NCBI GenBank assembly: GCA_050694215.1
Contig: JBOGXB010000047.1
Coordinates: 1-16,682 of the forward strand
Reading direction: 5' to 3'
Length of the DNA stretch: 16,682 nt
Source: JBOGXB01 sp050694215
GTDB lineage: Bacteria; Actinomycetota; CADDZG01; WHSQ01
Part shown: positions 5,653 through 11,998 of the stretch, one piece after another
Position numbering within the stretch: position 1 is the stretch's first letter
Layout: each line of letters begins with the position of its first letter
Made by a program: the position numbers and the translations under genes
Notes under the pieces: generated by a model
The model's database searches: none
Told to the model about the DNA's origin: nothing
Seen by the model: the letters and a program-made list of their open reading frames with translations, nothing else

Positions 5653-6624
5653 TCAGATGTTCGCGCGGAACCAGGCGACCGTGTGTTTGAGCCCCTCGTC
5701 CAGCTCGATCACCGGCGACCACCCCAGCACCTCACCGGCCTTCGACGGATCGACGACGATGCGGTTGAGCTCCCCGGGGCGGGCTCCGGCATGGATCGGG
5801 TCGAAGCGCGTGCTCGTGAGCTCCGCCAGCTTCGAATAGAGGTCGTTCACCGCCAGCTCCAGGCCGCTTCCGACGTTGATCAGCTCCCCACTCCCTCGGT
5901 CCCGAGCGACGAGGAAGGCCGAGACGACGTCGTCCACGAAGACGAAGTCCCTCGTCTGGGTCCCGTCGCCGTAGATGGTGCAGGGCCGGCCCGACAGCAT
6001 CTTGCGGCAGAAGATGGCAACGACCTGCCCCTCGAGGCCGACCTCCGAGGCCGGCTCCTGTCGCGGCCCGTAGACATTGGCAAGCGCCAAAGCAGTGAAA
6101 TCGAGTCCCTTTACCGTCCGGTAGTAACGCAGGTAGTCGAGAGCCACCTTCTTCGACACTCCGTAAGGTGACTCGGGCAACGCCTCCGGGAGAAAGACCT
6201 GGTCCTCGGTGACCGGCAGCCTGGATTCATCTGGCTCGCCATAAATGCAGCCACCGGAGGAGGTGAAGACGACCTTCTTGGTTCCCGCAGTGCTCGCCGC
6301 CTCGAGGATGTTCAGCGTGCCGATCAGATTGATCATCGCGTCGTGGATCGGATCCCTGACCGATTTGCGCACGTCGACCTGCGCGGCGAGATGGAAGATC
6401 AGGTCTGGTTTGGTGCGCTTGATGAGATCCGATATGGCCGTCGAACGGATGTCGACGCGCTGAAAGCTGAACTTCCCCATCCGCGTGCTCCGGGCCTCGG
6501 ACAGATTCGTCAGCGCCCCCGACGAGAGGTCGTCGACGCCCAGGACCTCTTCGCCCTCGGATAGCAGTCGGTCGACGAGATGGGAGCCGATGAACCCCGC
6601 GGCCCCCGTGACGAGCGTCCTCAC
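5653..6624 (-). CDS. NAD-dependent epimerase/dehydratase, GalE-like (UDP-glucose 4-epimerase type)
   Basis: An extended short-chain dehydrogenase of 323 residues acting on nucleotide sugars. The Rossmann motif TGAAGFIG is at 6-13, catalytic Ser in VVFTSSGGCIYG (118-129), YGVSK (154-158) gives the Tyr/Lys pair, and NVYGPRQ (183-189) and GTQTRDFVFVDD (221-232) are the substrate-side motifs of bacterial UDP-glucose 4-epimerase-like proteins. It starts at GTG 6624 with GGAGGG upstream and is the last gene of the leftward polysaccharide run, 24 bp after the nucleotidyltransferase. Likely action is C4 epimerisation of UDP-glucose or UDP-N-acetylglucosamine, but uronate epimerases or dehydratases of the same fold cannot be excluded. 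The fold is certain; the substrate is not. Confidence 0.9.
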   Translation of the reverse strand: MRTLVTGAAGFIGSHLVDRLLSEGEEVLGVDDLSSGALTNLSEARSTRMGKFSFQRVDIRSTAISDLIKRTKPDLIFHLAAQVDVRKSVRDPIHDAMINLIGTLNILEAASTAGTKKVVFTSSGGCIYGEPDESRLPVTEDQVFLPEALPESPYGVSKKVALDYLRYYRTVKGLDFTALALANVYGPRQEPASEVGLEGQVVAIFCRKMLSGRPCTIYGDGTQTRDFVFVDDVVSAFLVARDRGSGELINVGSGLELAVNDLYSKLAELTSTRFDPIHAGARPGELNRIVVDPSKAGEVLGWSPVIELDEGLKHTVAWFRANI

Positions 6625-6648
6625 CAGCCCTCCCTCTCGAGTTGCGGC

Positions 6649-7635
6649 TCAGCCATCGACCTCGGAGCCGTCGGCGACGGTCATACCCACCACTTCGGCC
6701 CCGTCACGCACCTCGGCCCTCTCGCCGATGATCGAGTCGACGACCCTCGCCCCCTTTCCGATCTTCACCCGGGGAAGAGTCACAGAGCGCTCGATCGACG
6801 CCTTGGAACCGACCTCGGATCGGGAGCCGAGACAGGCCGAGGATATGCGCGCATCGGCTGCCACGACAGCCCCCTCCCCCAGAAGGCTGGAGCCCTCACC
6901 CGCATCGACGATCTCCGGATCTCGGTAGCGCCCGGCGAGCGCGTCGAGGTTGGCCTGTAGGTACTTGTCCGGCGTGCCCACGTCCATCCAATAGGAATCG
7001 ATGGCGGTCGCGTAGAGCGCGGCGCCCTCGTCCACGAGGCCCGGGAAGAGCTGGCGCTCCGCAGACCAGACCTCGCCCGAAGGGATGCGTTCCAGGACGC
7101 TGGGCTCGAATACGTAGATCCCCGCATTGATGAGATTGGTCGGCGCCTCGTCACGCAGCGGCTTCTCGATGAAGCCTAGAACGCGCCCGTCCTCGTCCGT
7201 CGGGACGACGCCGAAGGCCGAAGGGTTCTCCACCGGCGAGAGTACGATCGTCGCCTCGGCGCCCTTGTCGCGATGCCAGCCTGTAATCGACGTCAGGTCC
7301 GCGTCCGTCAGGATGTCCCCGTTGAAGACCAAGAACGCCTCGTCACCCAAGAGACTCTCGGCGTTCTTGATCGCTCCCGCGGTCCCGAGCGGTTCCTCCT
7401 CGTGCGTCACCTCGAGCAAGATCCCGCGTGCCTCGCCCGCACGCACCGTCTGCTCGAACGTTTCCGCGAGGTACGAAGTGAGCAGGACCGCCTCCTTCAC
7501 CCCGTGCTCGAGAAGCAAATCGAAGATGTGCTCGATGTGGGGACGGTTGGCGATCGGGAGTAGGTGCTTGGGGCGAGTGAACGTCAGCGGGCGAAGCCTC
7601 GTGCCCAAACCGCCCGCGAGGATCAGAGCCTTCAA
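6649..7635 (-). CDS. Sugar nucleotidyltransferase, probably mannose-1-phosphate guanylyltransferase
   Basis: Makes an NDP-sugar from a sugar 1-phosphate and an NTP. The signature LAGGLGTRLRPLT...PKHLLP spans residues 6-27, followed by EPLGTAG (81-87), FNGDILT (104-110), GFIEKP (154-159), NAGIYVF (170-176) and YWMDVGTPDKYLQAN (215-229). Residues 245-325 form a left-handed beta-helix tail of hexapeptide type, as in GMPPB-like enzymes and archaeal-type thymidylyltransferases. GDP-mannose is my preferred product because a GDP-fucose synthase lies in the same cluster; glucose-1-phosphate thymidylyl- or uridylyltransferase is the alternative. The start is TTG 7635, which overlaps the previous stop (TTGA) and puts the nucleotide-binding motif at the N-terminus. 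The frame is open upstream to 7866, but that part only overlaps the exporter-like gene. The length, 328 residues, is normal. Confidence 0.88.
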   Translation of the reverse strand: MKALILAGGLGTRLRPLTFTRPKHLLPIANRPHIEHIFDLLLEHGVKEAVLLTSYLAETFEQTVRAGEARGILLEVTHEEEPLGTAGAIKNAESLLGDEAFLVFNGDILTDADLTSITGWHRDKGAEATIVLSPVENPSAFGVVPTDEDGRVLGFIEKPLRDEAPTNLINAGIYVFEPSVLERIPSGEVWSAERQLFPGLVDEGAALYATAIDSYWMDVGTPDKYLQANLDALAGRYRDPEIVDAGEGSSLLGEGAVVAADARISSACLGSRSEVGSKASIERSVTLPRVKIGKGARVVDSIIGERAEVRDGAEVVGMTVADGSEVDG

Positions 7636-8087
7636 TTGCCCGCGACTGTGCGCGATGAGACGCCCACGAGCGCGATCCCCATAGCGATAAGCGATATGCC
7701 CAACCAGCGGAGAGTGGGCACGTGCTCGTGGAAGAAGAAGCGAGCGAGGCCGACGACCACGATGTACGAAAGACCCACGAGTGGATACGCGATCGACAGG
7801 TCGACGCGGGAGAGAACCACGAGCCAGAACATCGCCGAAAGCCCGAACAGGGCGAGCCCGATCCACAGCAGCGGCTCCTTGACGGCCTTGAAGACGGTCT
7901 GGCCCGCGTCGGCAAACTGCTCGGTACCGATCCGGCCGATCGAGCTCATCGCTGCCTTGAGTGTGAGCTGTCCCGCGGTCGCGAACACCACGCTGACGAC
8001 CAGCAGCACAGCCGATATCAGCGAGCTTCTGGGCGACGCCCCGGCCGCGACTGGGACCGCCTCAGGAGGAGGTACCTCGAAAGCCAT
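7632..8087 (-). CDS. Small four-TM EamA/DMT-family protein (ArnE/ArnF- or SMR-like)
   Basis: A 151-residue membrane protein with four predicted helices at about 22-45, 73-93, 98-118 and 126-145. The stretch SRVDLSIAYPLVGLSYIVVV (93-112) and the closing RWLGISLIAMGIALVGV match the drug/metabolite transporter half-fold, in which such short proteins pair up; ArnE/ArnF flip undecaprenyl-phosphate-linked aminoarabinose. In a polysaccharide cluster a role as a lipid-linked sugar flippase subunit is reasonable but inferred. I choose ATG 8087: a TACACT box ends 8 nt upstream and there is no Shine-Dalgarno. An upstream ATG at 8123 would absorb that box and overlap the SpoIID stop. It is coupled to the nucleotidyltransferase by a TTGA overlap. 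Confidence 0.82.
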   Translation of the reverse strand: MAFEVPPPEAVPVAAGASPRSSLISAVLLVVSVVFATAGQLTLKAAMSSIGRIGTEQFADAGQTVFKAVKEPLLWIGLALFGLSAMFWLVVLSRVDLSIAYPLVGLSYIVVVGLARFFFHEHVPTLRWLGISLIAMGIALVGVSSRTVAGN

Positions 8088-8095
8088 GGTGGCAG

Positions 8096-8101
8096 AGTGT
8101 A
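8096..8101 (-). promoter_or_regulatory. -10 box of a probable internal leaderless promoter
   Basis: TACACT on the minus strand, identical to the cofD box, ending 8 nt before the ATG at 8087. It lies in the 29-bp gap after the SpoIID gene and would let the exporter-like, nucleotidyltransferase and epimerase genes be transcribed independently of the upstream cluster. No clear -35. Confidence 0.5.
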
Positions 8102-8116
8102 GTGCCCACCGCCCGG

Positions 8117-9817
8117 CTACCACCCCCCGAGCGCGTACCCTCCGAGAGCGAGATGGTTAGCGGATGAGCCGCAAGTCACCTCTACGCCGCTCGCCGTCGC
8201 AGTGATGGTGCCGTTCTCGAACGTCGCCTGCCGACCCGAATCGATGGCCTCTATACCCGAGATGGGGTAGCCACACGCGGAGCTTCCCTCGCCCATGCTC
8301 CGATATTTACGGTCGATGCCTCCCCACAGGGCGAAGATCGAGTCGAGCCCCGGGTTGAGATAAAGGGTGCCGCTCGCGAACCTCTGCCGCTTCCCGCCGC
8401 CGGGCAGGGTGCTTGCGCTCTCTCGCTCGTGGAGGGGCCGGCCCAGTTCCCCGTTGGGACCCCCGGCCCGGCGATAGGCGATGCCCCACGTCCCCCGCAC
8501 GGTGTGAGAGTTGCTGCCAGCGGAACGGATGATCTCTACGCGAAACAGTGTGTCCTTCAAGCTCAAGGCCGAGCGCACCGACCAGCCGCTCACGCGCACG
8601 GTCTTGCGGGAGCCCCTGATCCGAACTCCTCCCCTGTTGCCGGGCTTGACGACCGTGACGCGGCCGGACACGCCGAACGGCCGTACGAGGGTAAAGGCCT
8701 CCAGGTTCCCGATCCCATAGGCCGCTTGGAGCCTGTTCTCGAACGTGCGCCACCTCATCGAGAAGGACCAGGTGTGGTTGGGGTTTGCGGAGACATCGTC
8801 GGGCCTGTCCGACACGCCGCGCAGATAGGGCAACGGAGAGCTCCCCCACACGTTCTCGTTGTTCTCAGTATGTCCTCCCGACGAGGAGCTATAGAGAGCC
8901 TGAATCGGCGCCCCCCTGTACAGAATGACCTTCCTCCTCGTCGCGTTGACCGCACCCTTCCAATCGTCCCAGTAGACGCCGCTCCCCGTCCGCTTTGCGT
9001 CGCCGATGTAGGCCTGATCGAGCGTCGAGTCATACACCGCGCAGTCGCACGGATAGCGGTGCTGGCCCGAACGACGAACCTTCTCGAATGCATAGGTCCG
9101 GCCCGCGATCGCCTGCGATCGCAGCGACGCTTGGGGCCACGACGACGGGACCTCCCCCAGCCCGTAGAGGTACTTCTGCATGGGAAGTGAAAGGACGAGA
9201 CGAAGACAGAACTCGCCGCCACAACTCGGTGAAGAGTAGGTTCCGAAGACCATCCGGCCGTACGCGTAGCTGTTGCTCTTCTCCGAGATGCGCAGCTTGG
9301 AGCCGAACTTCTCGTATACGGCAACGAACGGAGACCTGGGGCTTCCGAACACGCGCTTGCCATCGCGGCGTACCCGGTTGCCGTTCTTGTACAGGCGCAT
9401 GCCCCCCGTCGAACTGCGCTCCACCCGCCATCTCGTGGAGTCCCGTCCTGCTGCAATGCGCTTGCCGTTCACCGTGAAGGCGATCCGACCCTCTCCTCCG
9501 GAGAAGACCTCTGAGCTCGAGGAGATGCTGCTGCGGTACTGGAGCAACCCGACGCGGATATTGCGCGGCATATTGGCGCGCCGGACATGCGCCCGGGTGT
9601 AATAGTGCTCGAGGATCTGGGTCGCCCCGGCTCCCCTCCGTGCCCGTCCGAACGCGCCGTACTGGGACATGCCAATGCCGTGTCCCCAGCCGCCTCCTCG
9701 GACCCTCACCCTGGTCGCGGCGCGGGCGGGGGCGGGTACCAGCATGCTCACGAGGACCGCGGCCGTCACTGCCGTGACCAGCTTTCTCATCCGCTTACGA
9801 TCGTGTGAATCGCACAT
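8117..9817 (-). CDS. Secreted SpoIID/LytB-domain protein with C-terminal LGFP-type repeats
   Basis: A 566-residue exported protein, probably acting on or binding peptidoglycan. Residues 1-33 are a signal peptide ending PAPARA. GGGWGHGIGMSQYGA (41-55) is a typical SpoIID-family opening. The SpoIID core includes MQKYLYGLGEVPSSWPQASL (213-232), with Glu222 aligning with the catalytic Glu of Bacillus SpoIID, then RSQAIAGRTYAF (233-244) and SSSSGGHTENNENVWG (310-325). The C-terminal region (about 450-550) has LGFP-like units (GGPNGELGRP, SACGYPISG), wall-binding repeats known from actinobacterial envelope proteins. SpoIID is a lytic transglycosylase of denuded glycan in spore formers; activity here is inferred. 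The start at ATG 9817 has AGGAGAAGG upstream, 17 bp after the glycosyltransferase stop; ATG 9790 is an alternative with a more compact signal peptide. Confidence 0.9.
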   Translation of the reverse strand: MCDSHDRKRMRKLVTAVTAAVLVSMLVPAPARAATRVRVRGGGWGHGIGMSQYGAFGRARRGAGATQILEHYYTRAHVRRANMPRNIRVGLLQYRSSISSSSEVFSGGEGRIAFTVNGKRIAAGRDSTRWRVERSSTGGMRLYKNGNRVRRDGKRVFGSPRSPFVAVYEKFGSKLRISEKSNSYAYGRMVFGTYSSPSCGGEFCLRLVLSLPMQKYLYGLGEVPSSWPQASLRSQAIAGRTYAFEKVRRSGQHRYPCDCAVYDSTLDQAYIGDAKRTGSGVYWDDWKGAVNATRRKVILYRGAPIQALYSSSSGGHTENNENVWGSSPLPYLRGVSDRPDDVSANPNHTWSFSMRWRTFENRLQAAYGIGNLEAFTLVRPFGVSGRVTVVKPGNRGGVRIRGSRKTVRVSGWSVRSALSLKDTLFRVEIIRSAGSNSHTVRGTWGIAYRRAGGPNGELGRPLHERESASTLPGGGKRQRFASGTLYLNPGLDSIFALWGGIDRKYRSMGEGSSACGYPISGIEAIDSGRQATFENGTITATASGVEVTCGSSANHLALGGYALGGW

Positions 9818-9834
9818 AACGGGAATGCCTTCTC

Positions 9835-10899
9835 CTACCCATCTCCGGCGACGGATCTGTACGCCTCCAACGTCTGCTGTGCCGTCCTCTCCCATGTAAA
9901 GGTGCTCGCTCGCGCCCTCCCCTGGAGAGCCAGCGAGCGCCTCAGCGGCTCGTCAGTAGCCAACCTAACCAGCCCCTCGGTTAATGCATCGGCCTCCCGC
10001 GGGTCCACTATGAGCGCGGCATCGCGGAGCACCTCCTCGGCGGCCGGATACGCGCCCACGATGCACGCCGTGCCTGCTGCCATCGCCTCCAGGGGCGGAA
10101 GCCCGAAGCCCTCGTAGAGCGAGGGATAGCAGAACACATCTGCAGCAGCCATGAGCCCGGGCAGGGTCTCGTCGCCGGTCCATCCCAACAGGACAACGTC
10201 CTCGGTCCGTGGAAGTCGCGCTCCCCATCCCTCTGGGCCGGCGAGGACGAGTGTCCAGCCGTCGAGGACCTTGCGCGCCGATCCCCACGCCTGAAGAAGC
10301 ATGCCCAGGTTCTTGCGTGGCTCGATCGTTCCCACCGCGAGTACGTAGGGGCCGGGGATCCCCATCCTCTCCAGGACACCGTCGGACAGGCGCGTGGCGC
10401 CGAAGAACGTCGGGGAGACTCCCTCGTGGGTGACGAATGCTCGTTCCGACGGATAGTCGTAGCGCGCGCACAGCTCCTCCTTGACTGCGTTGGTCGGCGT
10501 GATCACAGCGGCCGCGCGCCCGAGCGACCACGGCACCAGCTCGCGCAGGGCTTTGCCTCCGGGGAAGACGTCATCGCGCTGGAAGGACAGGTCGTGCACC
10601 GTGACGATCCCACGAGCTCCCTTCAGCGCGGGGAGGACGAAGTTGGTCGCGTGAACGACGTCGATCTGGCCGACGAGTGACTCGATCGAGGGCCAATTGA
10701 ACGAACGCCACATGGCGCGTGCCGCGCGCGCCGGAACGCGCAGCCTCTTGACATCGGGTGTGGCACGACCCCGTAGCGCCACCGCGTACTTGCGCAGCTC
10801 CACACCCTGGGTCTGGAGCGCATCGGCAAGATCTCGCGTGTAGCGCCCAACGCCCGTCGGGAGGTCGAGCAAGGGGCCGGCGTCGTACGCGACGCGCAG
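9835..10899 (-). CDS. GT4-family glycosyltransferase with probable CTG start
   Basis: A retaining GT-B glycosyltransferase of 354 residues. TGVGRYTRDL (15-24) is the N-terminal acceptor-side motif, then VVHATNF (81-87), VTVHDLSF (99-106), LAVGTIEPRKNL (187-198) and the donor-binding EGFGLPPLE (263-271, E-x7-E). This subgroup contains many mannosyl- and rhamnosyltransferases of surface polysaccharides; GDP-mannose is a plausible donor given the neighbours. No ATG, GTG or TTG exists in frame between 11046, deep inside the fucose synthase gene, and a GTG about 32 codons into this protein, which would delete the conserved N-terminus. A GGAGG (10904-10908) lies 4 nt before CTG 10899, immediately followed by the expected RVAYDAGPLL, so CTG is my choice. 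It begins 16 bp after the fucose synthase stop. Confidence 0.88.
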   Translation of the reverse strand: MRVAYDAGPLLDLPTGVGRYTRDLADALQTQGVELRKYAVALRGRATPDVKRLRVPARAARAMWRSFNWPSIESLVGQIDVVHATNFVLPALKGARGIVTVHDLSFQRDDVFPGGKALRELVPWSLGRAAAVITPTNAVKEELCARYDYPSERAFVTHEGVSPTFFGATRLSDGVLERMGIPGPYVLAVGTIEPRKNLGMLLQAWGSARKVLDGWTLVLAGPEGWGARLPRTEDVVLLGWTGDETLPGLMAAADVFCYPSLYEGFGLPPLEAMAAGTACIVGAYPAAEEVLRDAALIVDPREADALTEGLVRLATDEPLRRSLALQGRARASTFTWERTAQQTLEAYRSVAGDG

Positions 10900-10915
10900 G
10901 CCCCCTCCGGGAAGG

Positions 10916-11878
10916 TCAGAGGGTGGCAGCTTCCGCCGCCTCCCGGTTGGCGACGTACCAGTCGATGGTTCTGCGAAGCCCGTCCTCCAGGGGGGTCGTA
11001 GCGACGAACCCGAAGAGCCGCCTCGCCCTGGACGTGTCGACGGCACGACGCGGCTGCCCGTTTGGCTTGGACGGGTCCGAACGCAGCTCGCCCTCGAAGC
11101 CGGTCAGGCGGGCGATCATCCCGGCCAGGTCGTCGATCGCAACCTCGGTGCCCGAGCCGAGGTTCACCGGATCGGCATCGTCGTAGCGCTCGGCGGCCAG
11201 GAGGATGCCCTCGGCGGCGTCATCGACATAGAGGAACTCGCGCGTAGCGCTTCCCGTCCCCCATACGTCGATGTGCCTCCGTCCGGCCTCTTTGGCATCA
11301 ACGCACTTCTTGATGAGGGCCGGGATGACGTGGGAGACGGAAGGATGGAACTTGTCACCCGGCCCGTAGAGGTTGGTCGGCAACAGGTAGATACAACGCT
11401 GGCCGTACTGCCGGCGATTCGCCTGCGCGTGGACGAGCAGAGCCTTCTTGGCCACACCGTAGGGAGCGTTGGTCTCCTCGGGGTAGCCGTTCCACAGCGA
11501 TTCCTCGTCGAACGGGATCGGCGTGAGCTCGGGGTAAGAGCAGATCGTCCCGAGTAGCACGGTCTTACCGACATCGCGCTTACGTGACTCCTCGATGACG
11601 TAGGTACCCATCAGCAGGTTGCTCAGGTAAAGGGTCGCGGGATTGGCCATGTTCGCCCCGATGCCGCCGACGCGCGCGGCGAGATGGATGACGAGGTCGG
11701 GGGCCGCGTCGGCAAAGAGCTTCTCGACGTCTTCGGGTCTTGTGAGATCGTAGTCGCCGCTCCTCGGCGCGGCGATCCTCGCCGCGCCCCGCTCGTTCAG
11801 CTTGCGGCAGACAACGCTCCCAACAAACCCGGTCCCTCCGGTAACGAGCACGCGTTGGGACCGCCAGTATTGCGTCAT
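10916..11878 (-). CDS. fcl: GDP-L-fucose synthase (GDP-4-keto-6-deoxymannose epimerase/reductase)
   Basis: Converts GDP-4-keto-6-deoxy-D-mannose to GDP-L-fucose with NADPH. The 320 residues match the family throughout: VTGGTGFVG (12-20), HLAARVGGIGAN (65-76), LLGTICSYPE (108-117), EETNAPYGVAKK (134-145) with Tyr140/Lys144, PTNLYGPGDKF (167-177) and SHVIPALIKK (182-191) with the family's catalytic His at 183. Cys113 aligns with the E. coli catalytic Cys; the position of catalytic Ser107 appears to be Thr111 here. It is the first gene of the leftward run. The preceding pathway enzyme, GDP-mannose 4,6-dehydratase, is not in the window. A closely related GDP-6-deoxyhexose reductase or epimerase remains possible. 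Confidence 0.92.
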   Translation of the reverse strand: MTQYWRSQRVLVTGGTGFVGSVVCRKLNERGAARIAAPRSGDYDLTRPEDVEKLFADAAPDLVIHLAARVGGIGANMANPATLYLSNLLMGTYVIEESRKRDVGKTVLLGTICSYPELTPIPFDEESLWNGYPEETNAPYGVAKKALLVHAQANRRQYGQRCIYLLPTNLYGPGDKFHPSVSHVIPALIKKCVDAKEAGRRHIDVWGTGSATREFLYVDDAAEGILLAAERYDDADPVNLGSGTEVAIDDLAGMIARLTGFEGELRSDPSKPNGQPRRAVDTSRARRLFGFVATTPLEDGLRRTIDWYVANREAAEAATL

Positions 11879-11896
11879 GCCGCGCCCAAGTCGATC

Positions 11897-11902
11897 ATTA
11901 GA
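11897..11902 (-). promoter_or_regulatory. Candidate -10 box of the polysaccharide cluster promoter
   Basis: TCTAAT on the minus strand, five of six matches to TATAAT, 18 nt before the fcl ATG. A poor -35 (TTCGGT) lies 17 bp upstream. It sits in the 120-bp divergent gap shared with the rightward three-gene run, whose own start has a leaderless-type box. Confidence 0.4.
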
Positions 11903-11986
11903 CCCCGAGTCTATGGAAAACCGAATAGCCCTCTGACTGAACCCTATTTAGAGTCGATGCCTGGCTCATTCGGGCCCACCTTCTCG

Positions 11987-11992
11987 TATTCT
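11987..11992 (+). promoter_or_regulatory. -10 box of a probable leaderless promoter for the propeller-protein operon
   Basis: TATTCT ending 6 nt before the ATG at 11999, without a Shine-Dalgarno; same geometry as the cofG and cofD boxes. It supports 11999 as the true start although the frame is open back to 11684. Confidence 0.55.
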
Positions 11993-11998
11993 TCCGCG

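Noticed and set aside
6649..7866. Extended 405-residue version of the nucleotidyltransferase
   Set aside because: The extra 77 residues are Arg-rich and lie over the EamA-like gene in another frame; the conserved LAGGLGTRLRPLT motif should be at the N-terminus.
7632..8123. Longer 163-residue EamA-like protein from the ATG at 8123
   Set aside because: It would overlap the SpoIID stop and include the TACACT box; the added residues are not part of the membrane fold.
8307..8849. Second leftward frame within the SpoIID gene (180 codons)
   Set aside because: It overlaps the SpoIID coding frame fully, is Arg-rich and has no motif.
11684..11998. N-terminal extension of the propeller protein back to 11684
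   Set aside because: The extension lies antisense to fcl and across the divergent promoter gap; the ATG at 11999 with its -10 box is a better start.
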